DNA of 64,000 bases. It comes from Cedecea neteri NBRC 105707 = ATCC 33855 (GTDB lineage Bacteria > Pseudomonadota > Gammaproteobacteria > Enterobacterales > Enterobacteriaceae). This document shows, in pieces, positions 44,330-54,292 of this stretch. The DNA is taken from contig NZ_BCTL01000034.1 in the NCBI RefSeq assembly GCF_001571265.1, forward strand, positions 22,208 through 86,207, read 5' to 3'. The translations under genes and the position numbers were made by a program. The first letter of the stretch is position 1, and every line of letters begins with the position of its first letter. Below the pieces are notes generated by a model. It saw only the letters and a list, made by a program, of their open reading frames with translations, was not told where the DNA came from and did not search any database.

Positions 44330-46963
44330 TTAGCGACACAGCGCCGAAAGTGAGCTCAGCATCTGCTTCTGGCTCTCTTCCCCCAGACGGTAATCCGCCA
44401 CGCAGCTGGCGCCCGGCCCGTCTCCCCATTTGGCCAACACCTTGCCCACCAGCGGCATCCCGCTTAGATAGACCTGCCCACCGTCGGCCACAATACTGCT
44501 CACCGGCAGGCCTTCAGCGGTCACAACGGCCCCGAAAGGCACAGGCTTACCGTTGTGGGTTAGCGTCAGGAGCATTTTTACCCCAACCTGTGGCTTGAAC
44601 TCCGCACGCACCACGGCGCCGTGGGTTGGCACCACGTTGGCGACTGCATCCTGAAGGTCTACGTTGTCGGCCAGCGTGTTGGTATCCAGCGCGATTCTGT
44701 TTTCACGGTAATCGCTGGCATACGGAAGCACGGCATAACCACGCCAGTCGGTACGCACGCCGGTTTGGTTTTCGACTTTGACGTCACCGGCTCCTGGGGC
44801 TTTCACCAGCACGACCGTGCTGTTCAGCGGCTGACTGAAAGTCACGCCATCCGCATGTGCCAGCACCCCGCCGCTCGCGCCGTAGTAAACCTGTTTCATG
44901 CCGTCGCTGCGGCTATAGCCCACGTTCGCGTTGCCGTATCCGCCGCGATAGTTCAGTGCGGCATAGCCCGTGCTGCTGCTGTTCCCGTGCCCACCGCCCG
45001 CATAGCCTGTCTGCACGCTATAGCTCAGGTTATTGTCCTCCAGCAGCGTGCCGTACAGCCCGGCAAGGTTGGTCATGCGGCCATTAAGATCGTGTGATGC
45101 GCTGTAGCTCGCGTTGGCGTTACGCCAGGCTGACTTGCTGTCGGAACGCAGCCAGTGGCTGAACGGGATGTTGACGTTTAGCGCGAGCATTTGGTCGCGT
45201 CCGTCCTGCCAGGCGTTTTTCGTCAGGCTGTAGCTGACCGTCCAGTTGATATCATCCACGGCGGTGTTCAACCCCACCTGCATCTGCTCGTCGGCGCTGC
45301 TGCTGTTCCAGTAGGTCTGGTGGCTGCCGCTGAGATAAAGCGTGGTTGTTCTGCCCAACTGCTGGGTCAGGCTCAGCTGCACCCTGCCGCGCTTGTTGTA
45401 AGCAAGGTTGTAGTAGTCGGTAAACTTAGGCTTAACCTGAATCGCACCGTCCTGCGTTTCCACGCGGTAACCACTCATCCGGCTGTAAGCGGTATCGGCG
45501 AGCGTAAAATAGCCGCTGGTTGAATACCGGTAGCCCACCAGTTGGATATTGGTGCCAAGTTCATTCAGCGATTTGTTATAGAGGAAGCGAAGCGATTGCC
45601 CCTGGTGCTCACTGTCATCCGCAAGCCTGGCGTTGGCCTGGGTGACATCCATCGACAGCGCCCCCAGCACGCCCATGTTTTTCCCTACGCCAAGGTTAAA
45701 GCTGCGGTAACGGTCGGCCAGCTGGCTTCCGCCATAAAGCGTCCAACCATCAGGCAGCCCCTGCAGCACCGTGCCCTGAAAGAACTTAGGCTCTTCCTGT
45801 TGCCGATTGCCGCTGCGATATTCCCCGGCGGTCAGAGAAAAACGGGTGCGCCCTTCGCGCTGTAAAACGGGCACGGATGACCACGGCACGCTAAAAATCT
45901 GGCTGCTGCCGTCGGTTTCTTTGATAGTGACCTGCAGATCGCCGCCGCTAGTGGCAGCGTAGAGATCGTTAATCGTGAACGGGCCGGGCGGAACGGTGCC
46001 CTGATAAATTTCATAGCCATTTTGTTTGACGATGACGTGCGCCGTGCCCCGGGCAATCCCGCGAATCACCGGCGCAAACCCTTTCATACTGTCGGGCAGC
46101 ATATTATCGTCGGAGGCCAGTTGAGCCCCCCGGAAATTTATCCCGTCAAAAATATCGCTGTCTGTATAGCTGTCGCCCAGCGTTAAACGGGAGCGCAGCG
46201 AAATAATATCGCGCTCGAGCCAGGTGTTTACGTGCTGCCATTTATTTTCGTTCGCTGAGCTGCCGCCGCCGCTGTTGTAACTCCAGGTGGTGTTGTCACG
46301 CAGTCGCCATGCCCCGAGATTGATCCCGCTCTGCAGGTTCAGCCACGCATAATTGCTGTTGCCACCGCGATCGTTTTGCACGCTATTGCCGGTGAAATTG
46401 TAATTCAGCAGGCCGGCGTTAATACCGTTGTCCCAGCGTTCAGGCGGGATGTACCCTCTTGCCCGGTTGCCCATAAACGCCTGCGGCACCGTCAGATTCA
46501 GTCTTTGCAGGCCGACATCAAATCCGGCTGTGGCCTCCGGGATCAGTTCAGTCATCGGCACACAGGCGTCCGACGCCAGGGCATTCATGCCGGCAATGGC
46601 CGCCACGTTAACCCCCATTTGAGCCCATTGATCACGCGTCAGGCAGGGAGCCAGGCCGCTGCTGCTTTTTGCTGCATCGAATTTAACGTCCCGCGTAGTG
46701 ACAAACCCCTCATTGAGATAAATATCGACGCGGTAAGTCCCCGGCGGCGCTTCCTGCCCACTTTCGAAACTGGACAAATCGGCCACCGCCGAGGGATCGT
46801 CGGCTAAAAAGCGCGGGTTAAAATATAAATCCGCGTGGGCGGAACAGGCCTGCATAGCAATTAAAAGCGCCAGCGGCGTTTGTACCAGAGTAAAAAAAGA
46901 GGCTAATTTGCGCCGTGGACGACGGGAGCCAAAACGCGCTAATCCATATTTTAGATGTGACAT
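44330..46963 (-). CDS. fimD: FimD outer-membrane usher of type 1 fimbriae
   Basis: This is the outer-membrane pore that assembles type 1 fimbriae. I choose the ATG at 46963 (MSHLKYGL), which has GGAGG just upstream and gives 877 residues (E. coli FimD 878); an ATG six codons earlier exists. After the signal peptide the mature protein begins DLYFNPRFLADDPSAVADLS, the chaperone-binding N-terminal domain. The barrel, the plug region (PPGPFTINDLYAATSGGDLQVTIKE) and the two C-terminal domains with the usual cysteine pair follow. It closely matches FimD throughout. Confidence 0.95.
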   Translation of the reverse strand: MSHLKYGLARFGSRRPRRKLASFFTLVQTPLALLIAMQACSAHADLYFNPRFLADDPSAVADLSSFESGQEAPPGTYRVDIYLNEGFVTTRDVKFDAAKSSSGLAPCLTRDQWAQMGVNVAAIAGMNALASDACVPMTELIPEATAGFDVGLQRLNLTVPQAFMGNRARGYIPPERWDNGINAGLLNYNFTGNSVQNDRGGNSNYAWLNLQSGINLGAWRLRDNTTWSYNSGGGSSANENKWQHVNTWLERDIISLRSRLTLGDSYTDSDIFDGINFRGAQLASDDNMLPDSMKGFAPVIRGIARGTAHVIVKQNGYEIYQGTVPPGPFTINDLYAATSGGDLQVTIKETDGSSQIFSVPWSSVPVLQREGRTRFSLTAGEYRSGNRQQEEPKFFQGTVLQGLPDGWTLYGGSQLADRYRSFNLGVGKNMGVLGALSMDVTQANARLADDSEHQGQSLRFLYNKSLNELGTNIQLVGYRYSTSGYFTLADTAYSRMSGYRVETQDGAIQVKPKFTDYYNLAYNKRGRVQLSLTQQLGRTTTLYLSGSHQTYWNSSSADEQMQVGLNTAVDDINWTVSYSLTKNAWQDGRDQMLALNVNIPFSHWLRSDSKSAWRNANASYSASHDLNGRMTNLAGLYGTLLEDNNLSYSVQTGYAGGGHGNSSSTGYAALNYRGGYGNANVGYSRSDGMKQVYYGASGGVLAHADGVTFSQPLNSTVVLVKAPGAGDVKVENQTGVRTDWRGYAVLPYASDYRENRIALDTNTLADNVDLQDAVANVVPTHGAVVRAEFKPQVGVKMLLTLTHNGKPVPFGAVVTAEGLPVSSIVADGGQVYLSGMPLVGKVLAKWGDGPGASCVADYRLGEESQKQMLSSLSALCR

Positions 46964-47035
46964 TGTCCCTCCGGTCCGCATTCGCCCGGCAGTCAGTTCT
47001 TCGTTGTTATTTAACGCAGGACGGTCTGTCCTGAA

Positions 47036-47740
47036 TTACTGCATAACGCCCTGCATCCGTGGCGTTAGCGCACCGTAGTCGTTAATGGTCTGGTAAGTAA
47101 TGTTGGTCCCGGCATCGGCCGGTAGCTTCACGGAGGTTTTCCCCATCGGCGGGACAAGCGCATTATCCAGCACGCGGGTGCCGGCATTAATATCCGTCAC
47201 CGTCAGGTAATACGGCGTGGGATTGTTCAGTATCAATTGCCCGTTGCCGCGGCTAAAGGTCAGTTTTTCTGCCGCTTTCTCCGGGGCCAACGCCAGGTTA
47301 TCCGGGCGGTAATACAGTTTGATCCGGCTAATGATCGCCAGCTGAAGCGTGTTCTCATTCAGCTTTGCTTTTTCCATGGAAGGAATGGCTTTCACGTTCA
47401 GCCAGAACAAGCTTTCCCGATCCTTCGGCAACTGGTTATTGGTCGCATCTAAAATGCGTAATGTGGTTTCTTTTTTCCCTTTGATGGCAAACAGCGGCGG
47501 GGTAATCACGAAATGGCTGTCTTTATCGCCATCGGCGTTTTCTACCCACGACTGAATAAGGTAAGTGCTTTTTTCATCGTTGCTGGTTACCGCCAGCTGA
47601 ACCTGCTTTTGCCCTTCAGGATAAATAACGCGAGTCGCCCCTAATGCCACCCCGGCCTCTGCACGAGCCATAAAGCCCATTGCCGCAGCTATCATCATCG
47701 CCGCCAGTAAACCACGACCTCTTAATAAGCTTTTTGTCAC
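47036..47740 (-). CDS. fimC: FimC periplasmic chaperone of type 1 fimbriae
   Basis: This PapD-type chaperone has two immunoglobulin-like domains. The signal peptide ends ARAEA|GVALG. Conserved features are GATRVIYPEGQKQVQLAVTS, the donor-strand/G1 region ENTLQLAIISRIKLYYRP with its alternating hydrophobic residues, and NPTPYYLTVTDINAG. The start is a GTG at 47740 supported by AAGGTG six bases upstream. It is very close to E. coli FimC. Confidence 0.95.
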   Translation of the reverse strand: MTKSLLRGRGLLAAMMIAAAMGFMARAEAGVALGATRVIYPEGQKQVQLAVTSNDEKSTYLIQSWVENADGDKDSHFVITPPLFAIKGKKETTLRILDATNNQLPKDRESLFWLNVKAIPSMEKAKLNENTLQLAIISRIKLYYRPDNLALAPEKAAEKLTFSRGNGQLILNNPTPYYLTVTDINAGTRVLDNALVPPMGKTSVKLPADAGTNITYQTINDYGALTPRMQGVMQ

Positions 47741-47794
47741 GCTCGCACCTTGTCCTTGTCGTTGCTGTTTGTGTCCACTACGCCCGTATTCAGG

Positions 47795-48337
47795 CTACAG
47801 ATAGGTCAAAGAAAACCAGGCCTGGGCATTCGCCAGCCCCCCGGTGACCTGATGCCCGGTGGCGCGATATTTGGCGATAAAATGGAAAGTGTTTGGCCCG
47901 GCGTATATCCGGGTCCAGGTCTTTGCAGGGGCATTCAGCGGGATTTGGCGCTCCTCGGCATCAAAAAGGGCAACGCCCACGCCTTCAGCTATGCCGGGCC
48001 CCTCGCCCACCGAAAGTACCGCCGGATTTTTACCGTCAGCAACGCCCATAAACGCCACGCCAACGTGCCGGCTAACATTGGTATTACAGTCCTGAAGGTG
48101 AAGAGCGAAAGGCACCGGGTCGCTGTCTTCGCCTGGCGCATGGAAGCGATTGCTGCTGATCCTGCCCATTTCAACCGTCATTTGACGGTCACCCGCCTCT
48201 ACGCGGCAGGATTCGGCAACGATAGTGCCCTGGAAGCGCATACTGCCGCCCGGTAGCATCACATGCGTTCGGTTACCGGCCTGTGCCAGAAATGGCAGAA
48301 GAACGCTCAATACAACCAGCTTTATTCCTCTCATCAT
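47795..48337 (-). CDS. fimI: FimI fimbrial subunit homologue
   Basis: This pilin-like protein is encoded between fimA and fimC, as in E. coli, where FimI is needed for proper termination or anchoring of the rod. I place the start at the ATG at 48337 ([11 protein letters not shown]), with AAGG five bases upstream; the frame also opens with a TTG four codons earlier. The signal peptide ends at about [27 protein letters not shown] and [20 protein letters not shown] follow FimI nearly residue by residue, and the end is [10 protein letters not shown]. Confidence 0.92.
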   Translation of the reverse strand: MMRGIKLVVLSVLLPFLAQAGNRTHVMLPGGSMRFQGTIVAESCRVEAGDRQMTVEMGRISSNRFHAPGEDSDPVPFALHLQDCNTNVSRHVGVAFMGVADGKNPAVLSVGEGPGIAEGVGVALFDAEERQIPLNAPAKTWTRIYAGPNTFHFIAKYRATGHQVTGGLANAQAWFSLTYL

Positions 48338-48409
48338 TATCACCTTCAAATCCGTAGTAGATGACGGGCCGTCCCTGGCCCCGAGTGCTTTCCCTGTATG
48401 ACTGACTGA

Positions 48410-48949
48410 TTACTCGTACTGAACTTTAAAGGTCGCATCCGCGTTAGCGGTACCGGCAGTAGCCGCGCCCAACGCGATGTAACGAGCCTGCAGAGGAATA
48501 ATGTTGGTGCCATCATTCAGCGTAGTTTTGGCGCTGAAGGTTGCCCCATCCAGTGCCAGCGGTGTGCTGGTGTTGTCGAGGATCTGAATCCCCACATTAG
48601 TCGCACCGCCCGCCGCAGGGCCCTGAATTGCCAGCGTGTCGGGCTTACCGGTTACGGCTACGCCAGAGAACGCAACGGAGGCCTTGGTAGAAACAGTGGT
48701 GTCGCAGTCATTCAGTTGGATGTTGAAACCCACCGCAGAGCTGGTATTACCTACGGCTGCCAGTCGGGCTGAACGAACCTGACCCAGTTGAACAGTCTGG
48801 TCCACCGAACCCGCATCAACGGCGCAGGCTGCGTTAACAATTTCACCTTTGAAATGAACGGTGCCACCGTTAACCGTAACGGCATAAGCCGCTCCCGAGC
48901 TCAAAGAGAGGGCTGACAGTACAACGAGAGCCAGATTTTTGATTTTCAT
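48410..48949 (-). CDS. fimA: FimA major type 1 fimbrial subunit
   Basis: This is the rod-forming pilin, 179 residues, first gene of the fim operon. The signal peptide ends AAYA|VTV. The pilin domain has [21 protein letters not shown] with the first cysteine, QLNDCDT with the second, and the C-terminal strand [16 protein letters not shown] lies before the ATG. The promoter lies in the 680-base upstream region, which contains no recognisable invertible element. Confidence 0.93.
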   Translation of the reverse strand: MKIKNLALVVLSALSLSSGAAYAVTVNGGTVHFKGEIVNAACAVDAGSVDQTVQLGQVRSARLAAVGNTSSAVGFNIQLNDCDTTVSTKASVAFSGVAVTGKPDTLAIQGPAAGGATNVGIQILDNTSTPLALDGATFSAKTTLNDGTNIIPLQARYIALGAATAGTANADATFKVQYE

Positions 48950-49631
48950 AATTTATTCCTTTAAACAATTTCACTAAAACGAATCAGAACCGGCAGTCGC
49001 TATGCCTTCCATAAGACCTATGTTTCAGCTTCACGAAACGATCGCCTATTCACATAAGCTCGCCCCTAAGAGAGCTACCCTCTCAATATTGGTGGGGAGC
49101 CGGGATAGAATATTAATAAAGTATCTTAAATTTTTTTTGAAATTATATTTAACAAAACATCAATATCATCACATTGCATTGATTTTAAATGTTTTTTATA
49201 TTTAATCCTATTAGGAATTTTCCCTGAGGTTATTCTCAATCACCGTTTTAAAATTAATTTCTATTGACATTCCAGACGCTGTAAAGAAACTAGAGGCGAC
49301 ACAGTAACGTTCCCAAAAATTCAAAAAAGCAGGCTAAGCCCAAAAAAATCAGAGATGTTTCCGCTTAAAATAATTATAAAACACTCATTGTATTGAATTT
49401 ATCATTAATATTGCAGGCAACTTTCCCCAGCGGCGGTTATTAAAAGGAACTTAATATGCAGATTTAATCAGTCATTACACCGCAAATCTTAGTTTGCACA
49501 TTAAAACTGTAACACCTGACGCAGACAACTTTCATGCTGCGCCGGCCGGGCTTTCACATATCAAAAATACCTCTGGCGAGGATATACCGCGCAATAAACC
49601 CCATTGCGTCGGGTATAGAAAATAATGACTA
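48950..49631. other. fimA upstream control region (no gene)
   Basis: This AT-rich 680-base region lies between fimA (minus) and the second FimK-like gene (plus). I searched for the E. coli-type fimS switch with its TTGGGGCCA arms and for fimB/fimE recombinase genes and found none. A short inverted repeat, GAGAG/CTCTC, lies near 49068-49085. Control may rest on the flanking HTH-EAL proteins. Confidence 0.6.
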
Positions 49632-51137
49632 ATGGATATTGATATGAATATAACCTCACCGTTATTGCCTGTGCTATCTCAACACTCTCACGTTGAGTTT
49701 GTTTATCACATACTTTCCGCCTGTCATTTTTCTGCAACAGGCCTTGCCGCATTGCTTCATGAAAATGGAATGAATGCAAAACTGATCAGCCCGGAAAAAA
49801 ACAACAGGCTGCTTTCTAAAAAGAATGAAACCGATGATTTTAACTATCTGATTGTCTTTATTCCTGAAGATCCTTTTCAGATGCTGATGACGCTGAAGAG
49901 CCTGCTATCGCTATTGCAGATGCATCACCATAAGATAAATATATTGATCTTAAGTGGACTGTCATCCTCCTGGCTGTTTAGTTATTTTAAAAATGTTATA
50001 CCGCGAAATACGAACCTCAGCACCATCAGGGTCGTCAGTACCTATACCAGCGTGATTAAACTCAGAAATACGCTCCATAAAGACATTAAAAACATCCCCA
50101 CGCTTGTCTCACTTGCCAGGCAGGAGGAGCGCAATGGCGGCTTGCGCCACGAAGGGCTCACTATCCATGAGGTCAATACGCTGCTGGAGCTTTTTAGCCC
50201 CCCTGACCATGAAGATGCTACGACAATAAAAAGCTTCAGTACAAAAACGCTCTATAACCTGCGTTCGAGCGGGTTAAAAAAACTGGCGGCCATTCACCCG
50301 ATGATGGCCAGACTGCTGCCGGGCAGGCACCGTAAGGCACAGCGCCAGTCAAAATCCCGGGGTTTAACGACCAGAATGCTAAGCGGCGAGGAGAGAAAAA
50401 TCACCCATGCCCTGCAGCATGGTCTGATCTTTCCCGTTTTCCAGCCCATCGTAGACAGCGAGATGCAGATTGTCGGTTTTGAAATATTCTGCCGCTGGTA
50501 TACCAATGGCAACGTATTGTTACCTAAGGACTTTTTTCATGAGATCAGAACGCGAGAAACGTGGATCATGCTTACGGCCTATATCATCAGAGAAGCCGTG
50601 GTGAATATAAATAACTATGCAGGTAAATTGGAGTTTTCAGTCAATATTCCACGCGCCCTCACAGAGAGCTCTGCCCTGTTTAACATTGTTGAAGCCGCCA
50701 GGGCCCAGTTGCTTGATCAGGCCTGGGTACGCTGCCTGGTGCTGGATATCAACGAAAATGTGGATTTAAGCTATGAGTCCAAAACGGTAAGCGTATTAAA
50801 TCAGCTTGCCGGTCTGGGCGTAAAACTTGCGCTGGATGACTGCTTCGCTAAAAATAGCGTCGCATTTCCAGTCAGGCAGATAAAATTCAATAGCTATAAA
50901 CTTGATCGCTACATTATAGAAACGTTTATCAATAATCTCGATGATAAAAACCTCATTGACGGTTTAATCTATTATGCCAACGTGACAGGCAGCCAGTGCG
51001 TGGCGGAAGGTGTTGATAGCCTACAAAAACTCATTATGCTAAAGCAAATGGGGGTCACTTTATTTCAGGGATATTATATTTCGAAACCGGTATTAAGTGA
51101 GGAGTTAGATGCGTTAGTTTTTCGTGGCATTCAATAA
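49632..51137 (+). CDS. FimK-like HTH-EAL protein, paralogue of the fimK product
   Basis: This 501-residue protein is divergent from fimA and resembles the fimK product along its whole length (HILSACHFSATGLAALL with YILSPCNMMACGLANLL; STKTLYNLRSSGLKKL with SHKTLYVQRMSGLKKM). The N-terminal half has an unrecognised module plus a LuxR-type helix-turn-helix near residues 180-215. The C-terminal half is an EAL domain with GFEIF, VNIP, DDC, KLDR, AEGVD and QGYY. The metal-site glutamate of ExxE is aspartate here (LDINE), and the loop after DD is DDCFAKNS, so it may bind c-di-GMP without degrading it. The start could also be the ATG at 49644. Confidence 0.82.
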   Translation: MDIDMNITSPLLPVLSQHSHVEFVYHILSACHFSATGLAALLHENGMNAKLISPEKNNRLLSKKNETDDFNYLIVFIPEDPFQMLMTLKSLLSLLQMHHHKINILILSGLSSSWLFSYFKNVIPRNTNLSTIRVVSTYTSVIKLRNTLHKDIKNIPTLVSLARQEERNGGLRHEGLTIHEVNTLLELFSPPDHEDATTIKSFSTKTLYNLRSSGLKKLAAIHPMMARLLPGRHRKAQRQSKSRGLTTRMLSGEERKITHALQHGLIFPVFQPIVDSEMQIVGFEIFCRWYTNGNVLLPKDFFHEIRTRETWIMLTAYIIREAVVNINNYAGKLEFSVNIPRALTESSALFNIVEAARAQLLDQAWVRCLVLDINENVDLSYESKTVSVLNQLAGLGVKLALDDCFAKNSVAFPVRQIKFNSYKLDRYIIETFINNLDDKNLIDGLIYYANVTGSQCVAEGVDSLQKLIMLKQMGVTLFQGYYISKPVLSEELDALVFRGIQ

Positions 51138-51509
51138 TCCATATATTTAACAATGCTATTTTGGTTATTAAAACGACTCCACATCTCTCATTTATTTGAC
51201 AGACATACATAAAATACTCTGCCTCAGGTACTTTGTTTATTTCCAGGCTGGTGATTAACATATCACCCGGCATATTTACATGTCATGAGTAAATAAATGG
51301 CCTGCTGTATTCATTCATTGCCGCAAATTTGGTCAGGTTCATTCCGGCTACTGCCGGATAAGCCTGACCAGGGGGAGTTATGACAACTTTGCGGTGAATG
51401 GCTGTTTTCTGGTAGCGATGAATATAAATGGTGATAAAGGGAAGATGTACGGCTACGCCGCCAACAAACAGCGGAAACACAAGTCACTATGTGGCGGACA
51501 AGCTGGCGT
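51138..51509. other. Gene-free gap between EAL gene and LysR gene
   Basis: This 372-base stretch contains only short open frames without ribosome sites or family resemblance (including a 65-codon minus-strand frame at 51283-51480). No terminator hairpin was seen. Confidence 0.5.
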
Positions 51510-52406
51510 TTATCGACTTGTAACCAGGAGGCTTCTGGCTACATCAACTAACGCTTTTATCCGTGAAAGCTGCTCCCCGCTTCGCCATACCAGCGCCACT
51601 TCATTCTCCCCACCGTCAACCACGGGAATGTATTTAATATCCGGCCGGGGATAATAGACGGCAACGGAGGCCGCCATTGTGGACACCCCCTTACCCGCGG
51701 CCACCAGCGTTAACAGCTCCTGAAAACTGCCCACTTTTGCGCCTCTTGAAATTGGCACACCGGAGGGTGTTTCCCTCGGCACGTGGTGATCCCACCAGTA
51801 ATCGGGGGCATTGCCGGTGATAGCAAACATGGTCTCGGATTTTAACTCTTCGAGACTAACGTGAGTGCGGGTCGCGAGACGATGCTGCAAACCGACGGCC
51901 AGAATAAAGCCTTCGGAGATCATAACGGGCCCAACGGTAAGATCGGTTTCCTGTACCGGCAGGCGTGTTAGGGTCACATCCACCTCTCCACGCCGAAGCG
52001 GGCCTAAAGGATCGGAAAACGACGTTTCCACCAGTTCAATATCGCAATCGGGGTAGCGTTCCCGAAACCGTGTCAGCAAAGGCGCCATTAGTTCATTCGC
52101 GCCCGACCCCATGAATCCCAGCCGCAAAATGCCGGTTACTCCTCTGGCAGCGTTCTGAGCCTGATAATAAATCGCCTCCAACCTGCCATAAGCCGGCTCG
52201 AGTGAAGTAAAAAGCTGCTGGCCTAATACAGTGAGCGTGACCTGTCGGCTGGTACGGTTAAATAACGACCCGCCAATTTTCGTTTCGATACCCCTGATGA
52301 GCTGGCTTATTCGGGGCTGCGAAACGGCACACTCTTCCGCCGCTTTGCCAAAGTGATGATGACGCGCAAGCGCAAGAAATGCCTTGATTTCACTGAGTTC
52401 CAGCAT
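51510..52406 (-). CDS. LysR-family transcriptional regulator
   Basis: This 298-residue regulator has an N-terminal winged helix-turn-helix (LSEIKAFLALARHHHFGKAAEECAVSQPRISQ region; helix 2-3 FGKAAEECAVSQPRISQLI) and a C-terminal effector domain beginning near residue 90 (GILRLGFMGSGANELMAPLL). It is divergent from the ankyrin-SDR gene pair with a 125-base gap, the classic arrangement for a LysR regulator controlling its neighbour. The effector is unknown. Confidence 0.9.
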   Translation of the reverse strand: MLELSEIKAFLALARHHHFGKAAEECAVSQPRISQLIRGIETKIGGSLFNRTSRQVTLTVLGQQLFTSLEPAYGRLEAIYYQAQNAARGVTGILRLGFMGSGANELMAPLLTRFRERYPDCDIELVETSFSDPLGPLRRGEVDVTLTRLPVQETDLTVGPVMISEGFILAVGLQHRLATRTHVSLEELKSETMFAITGNAPDYWWDHHVPRETPSGVPISRGAKVGSFQELLTLVAAGKGVSTMAASVAVYYPRPDIKYIPVVDGGENEVALVWRSGEQLSRIKALVDVARSLLVTSR

Positions 52407-52531
52407 GTTTTCTCCCTTGCGATCGATAAATTATACTTATTGATTCTGAAGTAAACCGCCATTGTTCGTCAATGTGAAAAAGCCAATACTGCCCCTCGTG
52501 AAATAAAGCATTCCGACTGGCTGAGGTTTAA

Positions 52532-53485
52532 ATGTTAATGCCGCTTTTTCAAAATATTATCCATGGAAATATAAACGGTGTCCGTGAAGTGCTGGCCCAG
52601 GGCGTTTCAGTCAATACGCTGGATCCCTTGATGGGCAATAGCCCTCTGCACCTTGCGGTTCAGGGAAATAATACGGCGATAGCCAATGAACTTATTAACG
52701 CAGGCGCGTTTATTAATTTGCAAACACCGCAGCACGGCGTAACCCCATTAATGGTTGCGGTGTGGCATCACCAGCCAGACATGGTCAGGCTGTTGTTATC
52801 TCTTAAAGAGATTAACCCGGAGATTTCATCTTATTTTGGCCTGAAAGCGGAGCAGTTTATTGGCTTCGGTTCGGTGGCAGTCGACGAATTCGCAAAAGCG
52901 CAGCAGCAAACGATTCGGGAGTGCTTTGCTGGCTATGCCGAAAATAAACAAGCTGCGGTAGCAAAACTGGAGGTTTTCAAACTGCTTGTGGGCAGGACAC
53001 TGAGCGACACGCAAATCGCCCAGGAGCTTCTGGCGATGTCTCCTGACGCCAGCCAGATAAACGCTCGCTGGCCGGTAGATGCCTCCGGGAACGACGGCCA
53101 CACGCCACTGCTTATCGCCGCACGCGATGGCCTGGCAGAAACTACCGCCACACTCCTGCAACTGGGTGCCGATCAGACTCTCGGCGACCACTACATGCAG
53201 GCCGTTCCCCTCCATAAGGCCGCCTACCAGGGACACGCGGAGATACTTCGTCTCTTAGCTGCCGCGCCGGGTTTTGATGCCATTAAAGATCTTCAGGGCC
53301 CCAACAACGGCTATACGCCGCTGCACGATGCCGTCTGGCATGGGCACCGGGATGCTGCAGCTGTGCTACTGGCAGCGAAAGTGAACACTAACATACGTGG
53401 CTATGATGGCCGTACAGCGCTCGATATGGCACGCACCTGGCATTACGACGACATTGCCACGCTGATTCAACACACGACACATTAA
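52532..53485 (+). CDS. Ankyrin-repeat protein
   Basis: This 317-residue protein has no signal peptide. Ankyrin repeats are seen at both ends: GNSPLHLAVQGNNTAIANEL, GVTPLMVAVWHHQPDMVRLL, GHTPLLIAARDGLAETTATLL, AVPLHKAAYQGHAEILRLL, GYTPLHDAVWHGHRDAAAVLL and GRTALDMARTWHYDDIATLI. A stretch of about 85 residues without repeats (about 100-180) sits in the middle. AGG lies before the ATG. It is separated by 11 bases from the SDR gene. The binding partner is unknown; in enterobacteria ankyrin proteins are often intracellular accessory factors of enzymes. Confidence 0.86.
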   Translation: MLMPLFQNIIHGNINGVREVLAQGVSVNTLDPLMGNSPLHLAVQGNNTAIANELINAGAFINLQTPQHGVTPLMVAVWHHQPDMVRLLLSLKEINPEISSYFGLKAEQFIGFGSVAVDEFAKAQQQTIRECFAGYAENKQAAVAKLEVFKLLVGRTLSDTQIAQELLAMSPDASQINARWPVDASGNDGHTPLLIAARDGLAETTATLLQLGADQTLGDHYMQAVPLHKAAYQGHAEILRLLAAAPGFDAIKDLQGPNNGYTPLHDAVWHGHRDAAAVLLAAKVNTNIRGYDGRTALDMARTWHYDDIATLIQHTTH

Positions 53486-53496
53486 GGACCGTAACA

Positions 53497-54255
53497 ATGA
53501 CTTACTCACCTAACCTGGAAAACAAAATTGCGCTTATCACCGGCGGTGGCTCGGGCATTGGGCTCGCCAGCGCGCGAGCCATGATTAAGCAAGGCGCCCG
53601 GGTTATTATTACCGGACGCGATCTGAGTAAACTGCAAAAAGCCTGCGCAGAGCTGGGGCCTCAGGCCAGCGTTATGGTCGTGGACGTGACTTCCCTCGAC
53701 AGCCTTTCTCGTCTGATGACCGAAATAAAAGAGCGCGTGGGCCTGATTGATATTGTTTTTGCTAACGCAGGCCACGGCATATTCAAATCATTCGGTAAAT
53801 TTACTGAAGAGGATTTTCATCAGCAGGTGGATACCAATTTTAAAGGCGTCTTTTTTACCCTGCAGAAAAGTCTGCCGCTGATTCGCCCTGGCGGCACGAT
53901 GCTCATTAATGCTTCCTGGACCCGCCATCGCCCGATGGGCTCGGCGGCATTGTACGCGGCCACTAAAGCCGCAGTGGCTAACCTGGCGCAGAGCCTGGCG
54001 GCGGAACTGGCAGATAAAGCGATCCGCGTGAACGCCATCAGCCCCGGTTACGTCAATACGCCACTCTTTAACGAAGAGATGCTCCCGGCTGATGAAGCTC
54101 GCCGCCGCCGTGAAGAAGTTCCACTCTCGCGCTTTGCCAACGGCGATGAGATTGGTGAGGTTGTTGCGTTTCTGGCTGGCCCCGGAGCCGCCTATATCAA
54201 CGGCCAGGATCTGCTGATTGACGGTGGGATGGTGAAAAGCAAAATGGAGTCTTAA
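53497..54255 (+). CDS. Short-chain dehydrogenase/reductase
   Basis: This classical SDR of 252 residues has the cofactor motif ITGGGSGIGLA (14-24, TGxxxGxG), NAG at about 90-92, and the catalytic tetrad with serine in NASWTRH, YAATKAA (Tyr-x-x-x-Lys) and the substrate-loop start ISPGYVNTP. The RD after the second strand (TGRDLSK) favours NADP(H). AAGGA precedes the ATG. With the ankyrin gene it forms an operon facing the LysR regulator. The substrate is unknown. Confidence 0.9.
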   Translation: MTYSPNLENKIALITGGGSGIGLASARAMIKQGARVIITGRDLSKLQKACAELGPQASVMVVDVTSLDSLSRLMTEIKERVGLIDIVFANAGHGIFKSFGKFTEEDFHQQVDTNFKGVFFTLQKSLPLIRPGGTMLINASWTRHRPMGSAALYAATKAAVANLAQSLAAELADKAIRVNAISPGYVNTPLFNEEMLPADEARRRREEVPLSRFANGDEIGEVVAFLAGPGAAYINGQDLLIDGGMVKSKMES

Positions 54256-54292
54256 TCCAGGCTTCGGGGATCCATGACCGTTAACAATGCAC

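Noticed and set aside
48950..49631. A fimS-type invertible promoter element
   Set aside because: I looked for the TTGGGGCCA-type arms and for fimB/fimE genes at this place. Neither was seen, and no other matching inverted pair about 300 bases apart was apparent by eye. A software search for inverted repeats would settle this.
51283..51480. A 65-codon minus-strand frame after the EAL gene
   Set aside because: No ribosome site and no family resemblance; it is typical of chance frames in a gap.
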